A DNA stretch of 64,000 bases, taken from NCBI GenBank assembly GCA_002118135.1, contig BDIU01000110.1, forward strand, positions 62,001 through 126,000, in the 5' to 3' direction. The translations under genes were made by a program, and so were the position numbers. Below are positions 33,094 to 45,200 of the stretch, in pieces; within the stretch, counting starts at the first letter, position 1; every line of letters begins with the position of its first letter. Source of the stretch: Trebouxia sp. TZW2008 (taxonomy: Eukaryota > Chlorophyta > Trebouxiophyceae > Trebouxiales > Trebouxiaceae). Under the pieces are notes generated by a model. It searched no databases and had not been told where the DNA came from. It was given only the letters and a program-made list of their open reading frames with translations.

Positions 33094-36000
33094 ATGGTGC
33101 ATCGGATCGCTCTCATCCGTCACGGAGAGTCGCTATGGAATCTAGAAAACATATTTACCGGCTGGACAGACGTGGATCTCTCGGAGACCGGCAAGAAGGA
33201 AGCCATTCAGGCGAGCTTACCATCAGCACTGTTGTGCTCGATGCCATACCTACCGAAATAACAAGCATCAGCAGCTCCTGTGTTGCAGGCGGGCAAACTT
33301 CTGCGAACAGAAGGCTTCAAGTTCGATCTAGCCTACACATCAGTGCTGAAGCGCGCCATCAAGACGCTGCAGAACGTGTTGGAAGAGCTTGACCAGCTGT
33401 GGGTACCTGTCCAGAAGAGCTGGAGATTGAATGAGCGTCACTACGGTGATCTGCAAGGCAGAAACAAGGCTGAGACAGCCAAGAAGTTTGGAGACAAGCA
33501 AGTGCACATCTGGAGGCGTAGCTACGATGTGCCACCAGCAGGTCAAGACTGACACTAACACCAATTGTGTAGCAATTGTGCATATTTCAGAACATTGTAG
33601 CCACGTTGAGGGCCAGTCTAAAAGCTACCATAACGACTTCAAGGCTTCAGTTGCCCAGCCCCCAGCCAGCTTATGCTGAGTGCATGCTGTTGTTGCTGTA
33701 TGCCCTGCCACCACTGCTTGAAAAGAGACGATCTGCCGTTTTTCCCCCCATGTGCTTACAATCACACACCAGCATGATGCATGCAGAATTGGAAGGAGGC
33801 AAGGATGACCCAAGGTTCCCAGGAAATGACAGGCGCTATGCAAACAACAAGCCTGAGGACATGCCACTGACAGAGTCCCTGAAGACCACTGTGGACCGCT
33901 TCATGCCCTTGTGGACGGAGACCATTGCTCCTGCTGTCAAGTCTGGCAAGCATGTCATCATTGCTGCCCATGGGAACAGCCTCAGAGTAAGCAGCTACTC
34001 CATTGCAATGCTTTCTTGATAAAATGGCTTCCTTTGCTCCTGAGGAAATTTTTCTTACATCAAGCTGCCTCAATCAGAAGTTCCACTGTAGCCGGCATGC
34101 GGTGATTGCTTCCCAGTCGCCTTGTTTCAACAACAAAATTGTCCCTATGTTGACTGTCCTTGTATCAATTGTGGTCTCACATCATCACCGCTGCCCACGG
34201 CAACAGTCTCAGAGTAAGCAGCTTGACCTCATCATGTGATCATTACTGCTTCAAAGTCAGCGGGTCTAGACTGTCCTGCAATCATTTCTGCCTCACCCAT
34301 AAGCAGCTTGACTGCATCACTTCCTCAATGCTGCCCATGGCTACAGCGTTGGAGTGAGCAGCTTGACACTATCATATGATCACCGCTGCTTCAAAGCCAC
34401 TGGGTCCAGATTGTCCTGCAATCATTGCTGCCTCACCAACAAGCAGCTTGACAGCATCGCTTCAGCAATGCTGTCCATGGCAACAGCCTGAGAGCAAGCA
34501 GCTTGACACTATCATATGTCAGTTGCTCCTGCTGTCAAGTCTGGCAAGCATATCATCATTGCCGCCCATGGGAACAGTCTCAGAGTGAGTGGCTTTAACA
34601 CCAGCATATAATCATTGCTGCCTCACAGTACTGGAATGACATCATCACATGATCATTGCTGCCCGTGGCAACAGCCTCACAGCAAGCAAGTTGAGTTTTC
34701 TTTGCTTCCTGGAACAGCACTTTCAGGGTAAAGTTACAAACATGGGTTTCTATCATGATCCCAACCTGATACAATGTTTGTCATCTTAAAAGCTTTGGAA
34801 ATTGGAAGCTTAGAATGTATAGCCTACCAAGACAGCAGGGTGACTATCCCTTATCACAGGCAGCATGAAAGCTCACTCAGCTGATGCTTCTAAGATCTTC
34901 CAAGACATGCGCTCTGTAAAGCAGGACAGCTTGAGATGCCTTGCTGAGGCTGCTCAGGCGCAGTCCATGCATTGCCACTTGCGAGGCTGCAAGCTGCAAA
35001 AGTGTTCCTTTGTCAAGCACAGAGTAGCAAAGCATGCTGGCTAGGGCAAGGCTCAATGACGTGCAGTGATCTTGCAAGGAGTTTGCAAAGAAGCCCCCTT
35101 GCAAAGTCACATGTCAACGCACATCAAAGAGTGCTGTCAGCTTGCATGAACGGCAAGCTGCAGTCATCATTATCTGATGTAATGACTTCAACTTCCATTC
35201 AACACAAGCTGACAGCATCCTCTGATGTGGATCAGACATTAGAACAGCTAGCATTGACTGAGGTGTGTCATGCATCATGTGTCACAGGAAGCCAGACACC
35301 TGGAACTCTCACAGCGCTTTGAGCTGCTCAATTGACCCGCATGCAATTTGTTGAGCGCTTGCTTCAGCACAGCACAAATAGCACACGTGATATGCATGGA
35401 CTGGTCACCAACATCCTGTTGACCATGGCATGTGTAATCCATGTGCGACTAGGCGTGTGAAAGAAATAAGGAAGGAGTTGCAATTGCACAAGGTATGTAA
35501 GCGGCAATGCACACAGTATTGCAAGAGGCCCCAGCTGAAGCAAGCTTTACTAGCTTCATTCACTGTGTGCTGGAAAATTTGGGACCAACCTTGGAGCAAT
35601 GTGTCTTGCGTGTGTTTGCAACTGGCGCTGGTCAAGTACCTAGACAGTTTATCAGATGAGGAGATTCCCAGCTGCAAATGCTACATGCGTGACAGGCCTC
35701 AAAAAGCAAATGTGCAAGTGTCATCAGTGTATCAACCCTCAAGTGATATGTCTTGCGTGTGTTTGCAACAGGCCCTGGTGAAGCACCTTGACAGTGTATC
35801 AGATGACGATATTCCCAGCTGCAAATGCAACATGTATGACAGGCCTCAAATCCCTCACATGCAATCGTCACAAATGTGCCAAGCATCAATTGTTGTTTGC
35901 TAGGTGTGTTTGTACCGAGCGCTGGTGAAGCATTTGTCAGTCTATCAGATGAGGACATTCTCAGCTGCAAATGCTACATGTGTGACAGCCTCAAATTACA

Positions 36001-38704
36001 CATATGCAAGTGACTCAGATGTAATAAGCCTCAAGCGATGTGTGTTGGATGTGTTTGCAACAGGCACTGGTGAAATACCTAGACAATGTGTCAGATGAGG
36101 ATATTCCCAGCCTGGAAATCCCAACTGGCGTCCCCCTGATCTACGAGCTAGATGACAATTTGAAACCCATCAGGCATTACTACGTGGGGTGAGCCACATG
36201 ACAAATGCTCAATGTAATGTCATTACTAGCTGTCCATCATACAGCGCTGCAAATGCAGTCGCCCATGCATCAAGAGCAAAGTTTCATACTCTCTGCACAT
36301 GTTTCTTGTACAGAAGTGGTTACGAAGACCATGTTGCATGGCGCAAATGAAGGAAGTTTGGCAATCACAAGCTGCTATCATGTCCATGTGATGCGTACGA
36401 GCAGAAATCATAGCCATAGCGGCAGTGTTTGCAAAGTCAGCATCAGAAGTCGATGCCAAAATATCAGCCACATGCGCTGGTCACATTTGGTCTGGAGTCT
36501 AATGCAGTTTCTGTGTGCAGCACAAAAGAGGCTTTCAAGAAGAAGATTGGTTTCCTCGGGGCAGACGTGCAAGCAGAGCGCATGACAGATGCCTTCCTGA
36601 CTCATGGCGTAGTCATGAAGCCTGATGAGATCAAGTACCATGCGCCCAAGGCTGATGAAGCCATTGAGAAGCTGGGCCTACACTCTGCCTCAAGCGCTTC
36701 TGAGGCAAGTTGTGCACAATGCAAAGTTCTTACAAAGTTTTTTCAGGTGCCATGATGCATCTCTCCCAAGATACATGCTCTAAGGAAAATTCAGCTGTCA
36801 GTAATTGTTTTGCTGCTCAAATGCGGCACATCTCTGCTGTTAGAGATTTACGCCTTGTCAATGGTCACTGCTGACGTAATGTTGACATGCAAAAGAGCTG
36901 ACAAATCATGTGCAGTTGAAAGTGCGCACGTCCTCTGCAACAGAGCATCCAGCCTGCTGATACCAAAATGTCTTAAGACTTTCAGATTTGTGCAGCTCGT
37001 GTTTCAGCTCGAGCACAACTTGCATGGAAGACGCATTGGCATCTTGAGCCTGTGCATAGAACAGACACATGCATGTTCGGATTGATGTCACGTGCAGCTG
37101 ACTTATGACGTCTGGTGTTCTGCAGGTTGTGAAAGCGAGTGATGTGCTGTTCCTGTTTGGCGGGCTGGCAGATGTGCGCGACACCATCAAGAGCATCAAG
37201 GATGATCTGAAGGACAAACAAATCATTGTGCCAGTCACAAAGGACGGCAACCTAGATGTCTTTCAGGCATGTCATGTCAGCCAAGTCAAGTTGACTGCAC
37301 AATACCTTTATGACCAAATTGCGCTTTCTGGTTATGTGTCATGTTTACAATGTCAAAATACCTTGGTCCCACAAGGTTTGATGTCAAAATGCCTTCGTCC
37401 GACAAAGGTTGTCACTGCCTTTGTGCTTCCTTGCAGCTTAACCTTTACAGTCCATGCACAGAATTCAGACTTGCAGAGTTGCCAGCCCAAAGCAGATGCA
37501 AAAGCGCTGCATTGCAAAGTGCGCACTAACAGCCTCAGTTTCATGAGATCGTCTGATGCAATCCAGCAGGAATTGGCAGTAACCGCCATTATACAGAACT
37601 TCCTGCTTTAACACAACATGATGCAATGAGTCTTGACACGATTACTATGATGCTTGCAGACAGGAGGGTCAGCAAGAGGGTGCAGGTTGTGGCAGTTGAT
37701 GAGCTCAAATGGCATATCATACTTCTTGCGCATAGCTGCACAGAGGTTCCCTTGCTTCCATCAACATGAACTGATGTGACAAGCACTGTTGTGCTTGCAG
37801 ACAGCAGCAGGAGGATCAGCAAGAGTAGTACGGGCTCTGGCGGCTTATGGGCTCATCTGGTAGAAGGATGTGAATGCGTTGACCATTCCACCTGCTTGGG
37901 GCTTTGTGATCAGCCGAAGGTCATGTAGGACCCTCCCTTGGACACACATGGGATGACCTCAGCTCTAAAACAGATATACTTGTGCTTGCAGACAGCAGCA
38001 GGAGGATCAGCAAGAGTGCTACAACTGAGGGCTTTTCAACCATTCTGGAGCCATTAAAGCCCTCTGCATGTTTTGACAAACATGAATTGAATCATATAAA
38101 ATGTGCATTTGTGCTTGCAGACAGCAGCAAGAGGGTCAGCAAGGGTAGTGCAGGTCGTGGTGTTTTATCGGCTCACATAACACAAAGTCAGGATGCTGCT
38201 GGGTGCATGACTTAGTCTCCCTCCTCACGGCTGATTGAAAAGCGGTTCCTGCTTTCTTTAAAGGCAAAGAATGAGCCACCTTGTGATTCATGCTTGCAGA
38301 CAGCGGCAGGAGGGTCAGCAAGAGTAGTACAGGCTGTAGCGTGGACGAGCTGGAGCGAATGGAGGGTGTGATTGCAGTGACCATTCCGCCTGCTTGACCT
38401 TTTTGATCAGCCTCAGGTCATGTAGGACCCTCCATCCTTCGACAAACACAAGATGAAGTAGACGATAAGACATGCGCATTTGTGCTTGCAGACAGCAGCA
38501 GGAGGGTCAGCAAGAGTAGTGCAGGCCGTAGCAGTGGATGAGCTGAAATGGCAGAAGGGCGTGAATGCAGTGGGAACTCACGTGTCCCTCAGAAAAGGTC
38601 CCAGTGTAGCAGACCTAGATGGCGAAATTGTGAAGACGCTGTTCGAGGCAGCTGGCTATCCCATAGATGAGGACACCAGATCAGCTGTAACAGCAGGAGG
38701 ATGA
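33094..38704 (+). CDS. Phosphoglycerate mutase (cofactor-dependent) fused to a P5CR-like domain
   Basis: Seven exons: 33094-33210, 33289-33541, 33787-33986, 36064-36188, 36521-36704, 37126-37266, 38492-38704; 1233 bases, 410 residues, TGA stop. Residues 1-240 are a complete dPGAM interconverting 3- and 2-phosphoglycerate: [10 protein letters not shown] with the phosphohistidine, [29 protein letters not shown] with the second His. There is no stop after IRHYYVG. That exon splices in phase to residues 240-410, which follow the N-terminal half of pyrroline-5-carboxylate reductase: [15 protein letters not shown] (family: IGFIGAGNMA), [39 protein letters not shown] and a final SAVTAGG. The third glycine of the dinucleotide motif and the MPNTP loop are replaced, and the C-terminal catalytic domain is absent, so reductase activity is unlikely. 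Introns 1, 5 and 6 use GC donors. Most likely a glycolytic enzyme with an added regulatory or binding domain. Confidence 0.88.
33987..34690 (+). repeat. Donor-side copies of PGAM exon 3
   Basis: Five worn copies of the exon end and donor (ATCATTGCTGCCCATGGGAA / CAGCCTCAGAGTAAGCAGCT) at about 34185-34225, 34320-34360, 34465-34505, 34535-34590 and 34655-34690. The one at 34530-34585 includes about 50 bases of coding match. Confidence 0.88.
35600..36063 (+). repeat. Acceptor-side copies of PGAM exon 4
   Basis: Three copies at 35627, 35770 and 35917 (period about 145) repeat GCGTGTGTTTGCAACAGGC, then GGTGAARCACCTWGACAGTG and ATCAGATGAGGAYATTCCCA, before diverging to a shared AGCTGCAAATGCTACATG. 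The intact exon starts at 36064. Confidence 0.92.
37640..38491 (+). repeat. Acceptor-side copies of PGAM-fusion exon 7
   Basis: Five copies (near 37657, 37797, 37987, 38118 and 38296) repeat TGTGCTTGCAGACAGCAGCA and GGAGGGTCAGCAAGAGTAGT, with 30-110 bases of exon and a shared tail containing GGTCATGTAGGACCCTCC. The functional exon is at 38492. Confidence 0.92.
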
Positions 38705-40015
38705 ATGACATAATTTGAAAATGTGCTTAGCCATAACAGCATCAGCACTACTTTTGCAGCAGCTATTCATCTTGAAGAAGCAGATACCAGATCAGCTGTC
38801 ACAGCAGAAGGATAGACGCCATGCTTTCCAAAACTTTCTCATCGGTGCAACTTCGGAGTCTGCTTCGATGTCTTGTGGTGCGTACCAAGTGGATAACATG
38901 CCTTGAAAATGTGCTGTGCCATACCTTCAGGGCAGACAAGTGGTTTCAGTACTGAGCGTAGCATCTCACACCCTACTCACTCTCTTTGCTGTAGCACATT
39001 GTTCTTGTACTGATTAGCATGCAAAGTCAAGTGTGCAGTGGTGAGTGGCATTGTCTGTTTGGTCTTATCAGGCAGCGGGAGTTGCTTTCAGCAGGGCAGC
39101 AGACACTGAAGCATTCACGGCAAAAGCTTGGCAATGTGGTTTGGTGTATCTAGCACACACTCTGTCCAGCTTGACCATATCAGCTGCGAATCTTGATTCA
39201 GCAGCATGCCTTCAGTCTTTAGCTTAGCTGTGTACACACACATTTATTTCCTACAGTTTATGTTTCTATGCATATTCTGCAAGGGCCACACAAACATCAA
39301 TGTTTACAAGCTCACACAACTGAAGCACTTCCGGTCTCTGATGCTTGCTGTGCAGTATGCCCTTGATCAACGTATATGCATGAGCCGCCTCAAAAGTTAA
39401 GCACAGTATGAGTGCCAATGTATATGCAACCTCAAAACAGGGCCCACAAATGCCCTGTGCGTCGGTCAGCACTGGGGGCGCGCACATGCAGTAGAAGCTT
39501 CGTTGAGCCGATTGTTGCAGCCCTGGGTCCGCAGCGCCACACATGGTGTGTGGCCTGTCGAACTGTGCACGAAGGCAGGTGCATAGATGCAATCTACAAA
39601 TAAGAAATCATGCTTACTTGAAATGGAATGATACGAAAATGTCGCAAACCTCATGATAGACAGGAGAAGTGGGACTTACATGTTCAGTATGGCCTTAATA
39701 AAGCACAAGTCAAGCGCTGACAGCAACAGGGCAAAGCATTGCAGCACAGCAGTAAGTGTCTGCTGTGTCTGACCACAGTACACGCACAGTGCTAACCACT
39801 TACTTATATCCAGACAAAGCAAGGCAGGCACAGCAAAGGCAACATTCAATCTTGACGCCCTGCAAGACATGTCCGCAAAGTATACAGGACTATACCAAAT
39901 AAAGTTTCCAGAATCCATTTCTGCTCATTTCCAGCGCAAAGAAGGCTGCTTTACGCTTGAAATGACGTAGTGAATCAAATCCCCAGGATGGGCAAAAAAC
40001 ATCAATCCTGAAAAA
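38705..40015. other. Intergenic; starts with a copy of the PGAM-fusion stop region
   Basis: 38779-38925 repeats the terminal exon end (GATACCAGATCAGCTGTCAC, AGCAGAAGGATAG..., then CTTGAAAATGTGCT), so even the last exon has a donor-side-type copy past its stop. The remaining kilobase, to the 3' end of the ZIP gene, shows nothing recognisable. Confidence 0.6.
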
Positions 40016-41393
40016 TCAAGCCCACTTCCCAATCAAAGCCATGATTGCAGCACCAGTGTACAGAGCGCCAAAGCCAGCGATTCTTATAGGCCATGACGTG
40101 GGCATTTCTTCATCGGAGAATGTTGGCAGGATCAAGTCAGCCAGTCCATTGAAAATCAGAATACCAGCTGAAACTGCATCAAAAACACCTTCTGTGCCGA
40201 GTGCAGCCTTGCTTTCTCCGTTGTAGTTGTTACTGACTGCAATGCCAATGGCCACTCCTAGTGGTGTGACAATGATGAAAGCAGAGGCAAGAAAGATATA
40301 CTTCAGTTTGCTATAGCCAGCTTTGCAGAATAAGACACCAAGGGCAAGGCCTTCATTGCCCTGGTGAAAGAACAGAGCAATCATGAGCGCTCTGACTGTG
40401 TCGGCATCGCTGGAAATGCCCAGTGTAATGCCAATGAAGATGCCTGCAATGCATTCACAATCCTTTGAGAGGTCAGCTTATGAACAATCTGTCAGAGGTC
40501 AGCTTATGGACAAACATGCTGTGCTGCGCACGGCAAAGGAAGAACAGGCAAGATGTGCTAACAATGCAGAATCTGGAACTATCAAAGACAACATAGCACG
40601 CTCTCAATACAGCATGGCTCGTTTTTTGCATGCAGTGCTATACATGAATGAGATCACAAGACACAGCTGCTGTGATCAAGATCGCACAGGCTTAGCGTGC
40701 AGCACAAATAAGGCCATGACAACAAGCATTTATGAAGTGGAACCAGCACACTTACTGTGAAAGATGATGCCGCATTCAAAGGTGTAGGATGATACAATGT
40801 TCTGTAGTTTGCTCAGCCTGCCAGCACACTCTGCCTTGACTTTGTCGTTCTCAGCAAGGGCTGATTCTGTGTCCAGGCTTTTGGCAGCTTCAACACGAGC
40901 AGTCTCCTGGTGCAGCATGCGCTTGTGGAAAACTCGATGCAGCACCCATTCCAGGTTGAAAGTGAACAGGGTTGCGGCTGTGGCGATGGTCATTGCCCAT
41001 GGGTAATCGGTTGACAAACCCAGGCATGGGTCGGTCAGGATGGGGTACGCGTCACCCAATACGTGAACATACCTGCGTCGCGCAATGCAAGTCAGTAGGC
41101 ACAGGTGACCGGGTTTGTCTTACAATCGACAGCGGCCTGCGAGCGGGTGTCGACGCTTACCCGGTCGTCAGAACAACACCAGCAGCGAACGCTCGGAGGA
41201 GGAAGTACAGCGAGTTGAGCTTCTGGTTGTACGTGAAGAAGGGTGTGAGGACGCCAAGCGCACTGCAGAACAGGATACCGAACAGGCCGCCAAGACGAAG
41301 GCCGAGCAAGCCTTGATCACCGGGGGCGAAGCAGTTCGGAATGAGTTCTGGAGCCGCATTAATGGCAACGTTTGCTGACGAGCTGTCGGCCAT
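40016..41393 (-). CDS. ZIP-family metal transporter
   Basis: Predicted zinc/iron transporter in a membrane. Exons (descending): 41393-41161, 41072-40756, 40443-40016; 978 bases, 325 residues, TGA stop, the normal plant ZIP length. Order: short N-terminus without a clear signal; TM1-TM2 (GLRLGGLFGILFCSALG, LLRAFAAGVVLTTG); YVHVLGDAYPIL at the start of exon 2, the plant ZIP signature; TM3 (PWAMTIATAATLF); a charged loop of about 60 residues without the usual His repeat; TM4 ending FHSIFIGITLG; TM5 FFHQGNEGLALG with the metal-binding His and Glu; three further helices. Both introns are in conserved, phase-matched positions. The His-poor loop is the main oddity. Confidence 0.93.
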
Positions 41394-42256
41394 AGTCCCT
41401 GCGTAGCAGCGACGTCGACAGCTGCGAAGGGGTGCATCTTTGATGTGCTGTCGCACAAGCAGCAAAAGTCGTCGAGCAGCAAACGGTCAAATGGATACCT
41501 GAGGAGCGCGCGCACGGAGAAAACTTTACAACAGAACCTTTGCTGTTGACAGTTTTACAAGCAAGCCGGCACAATAAAGTTGTCAACCGTTCCTTCCCTT
41601 CCTTTATCCAAAAGGCGTGTGCCGGCGTGTGTCGTCTCGAAATTTGACAGCAATTCAGCCGATTTTGTCGCAATTGGCATACATTGTGCCATGCATGTGC
41701 ACTCAAATTTGCCACATTTCGCACGACCTCTTGATGAGGTGGCAACCGTTAATTAGCCACAGCTCAGCTAAGCAGCTTAAGCCGCGCAATCAAATTTACA
41801 GCATGGATCACTTCAAAGATCAGACAAGAGGTGCATGAAGCTCTTCAAACAAAACTATTTGGCTTGGGAGATCATAGCCTGCAAGATTGTTTTCGTTTCA
41901 TTGCATGCTGCCCACAAATACACCACACTTTGATACAATACAAGGCCGAAATGGAGGGGGAACAAGCGATGCTAGCGCTGAGCACTTCGTGCATCAGCAG
42001 TCCAAGATCGCCTTCTTGCAGTTATGCTCCAGCTAGCCAATCAGTGTCACCTGAACAGAACATGCATGTGTTGCAATTTACAAACACGCACTTCGCAACT
42101 TCCAACTTCCTCATACAAGCTTGCAACATTAGCATCTGAATCACAGATGTAAAGCACTGCACATTGCATGGGAAACTCTGTTGCAGGTCTTGCATCAAGC
42201 CAATGCAAAGGTCTGCACATCTGCCAAGAACATACAAAGACGTGCTGTATGCTTGC
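41394..42256. other. ZIP promoter region and unresolved PDS5 3' end
   Basis: 41394 to about 41640 is CpG-rich and should hold the ZIP promoter (minus strand). 41750-42256 has low CpG; minus-strand open pieces at 42020-41950 could be a terminal PDS5 exon (RRSWTADARSAQR, then TAG) but nothing is secure. Confidence 0.4.
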
Positions 42257-45200
42257 CTGTGTGTACGCTGCCGTTTGCCTGTGCTGAGAGACGCCCCATT
42301 GCTATTACTGTCTGGTGATGCTGCTATGCTGCTCTTGCCGGAGAAGGTGGGCTTCTGCTGAGCCTGCTCCTTTGCACCCCTCCTAACAACAAGCAATATC
42401 TTCAGCTGACCAGATTGTTGCCGTTTCAGCTATAAGCAAAGTCACTTCAGCTGCAGCAAGGCATGAAGACATAAAGCTTCAGCATAAGCAAAGGATCCAG
42501 TCCAACTGCACCAACGCATACAACACCTAGGACAGCAGTAATGTCAGGGTAGGCTGCAACAGTGACAGCTACATTCATGATACAGTATTGCAGAGCCGTC
42601 AACATTGCAGCTGACATTGCAGCAAGCAGTGAGTGAAAGCTCACACGACCATGAACAAGGCATTCACGCAGCAATTTGATCAGCTGGCAGTGCAAATCAT
42701 GCATTTGCTGCACAGCTAAGACGTTTGCACCCCTTGAAAAGCGCAATAACAGCAGACTGGCCTCCCCCATACAAAGCACAGAGAGCCTGACAGTGCCAAG
42801 CACATCAATGAAACAACACAGCATTCATTGGCCCAGTCTATGACATAGCTGGTAGCATGCTTGGCCTGCCACGCGCAAGCTACGACAAATTTACAGGGGA
42901 CTAGAATCTTGGCTGTCACCTGGGCTGCTGCCGCTGAGCATCCTGCTTTGCTTTGGCAGGCTGCTCTGCCTTCTTCTTCTTACCCTGCAGGGTCTTGCCA
43001 CCCATAGCTGCCACCTTGGCCTTTGAACCGGCATTCTGCTGCTTGCTGGTCAGCACTCCTTTCGGCTTCTTCTCACTGCTGCTCCCTGGGCTGTGCAGAT
43101 CAGCAAAGACAGCATCATTCTCAGATGGGCTGTCTGCATCGTGCCTGTCCACTTCTTCATCACTCACACCCCTTCTTCCTCGTCTTACAGGCTCTTGCTT
43201 ACCCTTGCCGCTGCGAGTGACTGACGGTGAACTCACACTGCCAGTCTGCCTGTCACCGGATTGTCTGCTGACTGCTGGCTTGTTGCGCTTAGCTGGAGAC
43301 TGAGGTTTAGCCTTTTTGACAACAGCCTTGGCTACCCTTTGCTGCTGCCCATCGGCCTTTCGCTTCTGCCCATCGCCCTTTCGCTTCTGCCCATCAGCCT
43401 TTTGCTGCTGCCCATTGACCTTTTGCTTCTGCCCATCGGTCTTTCGCTGCTGCCCATCGGCCTTTCCCTTCTGTCCATCAAGTGCTTGATTGCCTTTCCT
43501 GCCGGGCCCTTCAATCTCAGCTGCTCCTTCATCTGATGAGCTGCTGTCATCACCTCTGTCATCATCCGTGATCACTTGTTTTCCCTTCTGGCCAGCCTTT
43601 GACTTGCCTTTTGCTGCTGATGCTTGCCCTTTGGCTGCCCTTTGCATTTGCCCTTTAATTGCCTTTGTCATTTGACCAGTTCTAGGCTTCTGCTTTGCTG
43701 CTGGCTTGCTGGGCGAAGCATCAGCTGCTTCTGCATCAGAGCTGGTGACAGTGGAGGCTGCTTTTTTGATTCTGCCCTTGTTTGCCCTGTGCAGCAAACA
43801 ATCCTGTGCCCCGCGTGTCGACCTTGATGCTTTTTTGCAGGGTTTCCTGACAAGACCTCATTTTGACATGAGCTCAATGACAGCGACCTGGCAGAATGCC
43901 ACATGAAGTTTGCTTGCATGGGCCCTGGCTCGATGATTCATGACCATGGTCATGCATCTGCACATACTCGTGCAGGCCAGCAGGTATTGCAATAGCATAT
44001 CGCTCTGCTGTAGACATGTGCACTGCTCAGGAGCACATATGTTCCGCAATTGACAGGGTTCACGACAAGGTTTGCAAAGATCTGCGCTTGCCTTTTTGGG
44101 CTTGGCTGCACTTCCTCTTCTTTGCCTGACTCATCATCTGACTGCTCTGACTCATCACGTTGGTGCCTCCTGCCTGTTTGCTTTTGGCCCTTGCTACCAG
44201 ACTGAGGGGAAGCTGCGCTGGCAGTCACGGCAGCCTTCTTCTTCTGGCCTGCACAAACAGACATGGCATTGCTTTTGAATTAGAAGAATCCAAAGATGAA
44301 ACCCCTTCTTGTCCTTGCAGCATTGCCTAACATGTGGCATTGGCAGATTATCAACAAACAGGAGCAATGTTTGAGTGCATACAGGCTACATCTGTTGACT
44401 CAGCTGAGGAGCCAGTAATAGCTGACAAACAGGAGCAATGTTTAAAGGCATAACGTATGGAACCTTACCTGCTTAGTTGTCTGGGCTGACAGTATTCACC
44501 CAAACTTGAGAATCAGGGCCAGCCATGTCAGGCTCCTCAATAGGCATGTCAGCACATTTGGACAATGCTCGAGTGTATATAGGCTACACCTCATGACTGG
44601 GCTGGAGGCAAGTACAACTTTCACGCCATCTAATGTATATGAGCAATGTCCTTATGGGCGTGAAAGGCTCCACCTCACAGCTTGACAGGTGATGTCATGT
44701 CACCTGACGTACAGAAAACAACACTCAAGTGCATGTGTGCTTGGCCTGATGACTTGCATGGTGATGCAATGCCAGGTTTCTGGAGAATCAGCATCGTTTG
44801 ACGATATACAGAGTGCACACAGATCTGACCTGATGACTTAGCTGGAGAGACAAATGCAGTTTGAGCTTCTGGAGAATCATGTTCAGCCATGTCAGGCTCT
44901 TCCTCTGACATATCAACATCATCATCATCTGATTCGGACTGTTCATCCTCCGATTCCTGCTTGCGCTTCTTCTTCTTGCTGCCCCCATCTCTGAAGAATC
45001 ACATGCCTTTTTTTGCAATGGATGATATGGTATTGTATACCAGCAGATCAATGACCATTAAATGTCAAAGGACTTCATGAATGCACATGCTGACAGAGTA
45101 AGTCATGTTAAGGGCTGCTGAACGTTTACACACACAATGTAATGCATGTGACATATCTGCATTCACCTAGACCATGCATAAATCTAGGACCCATTTGCAG

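Noticed and set aside
42916..42918. TGA as the firm end of PDS5
   Set aside because: The same bases form an AG/GTGACA donor, and an exon at 42382-42257 joins in phase, so the stop is kept only as an alternative.
43261..43536. Plus-strand frame with repeated LLPIGLSLLPI, resembling a membrane protein
   Set aside because: It is the antisense of the PDS5 heptad repeat (ADGQKRK units); the minus strand is the coding one by exon phase.
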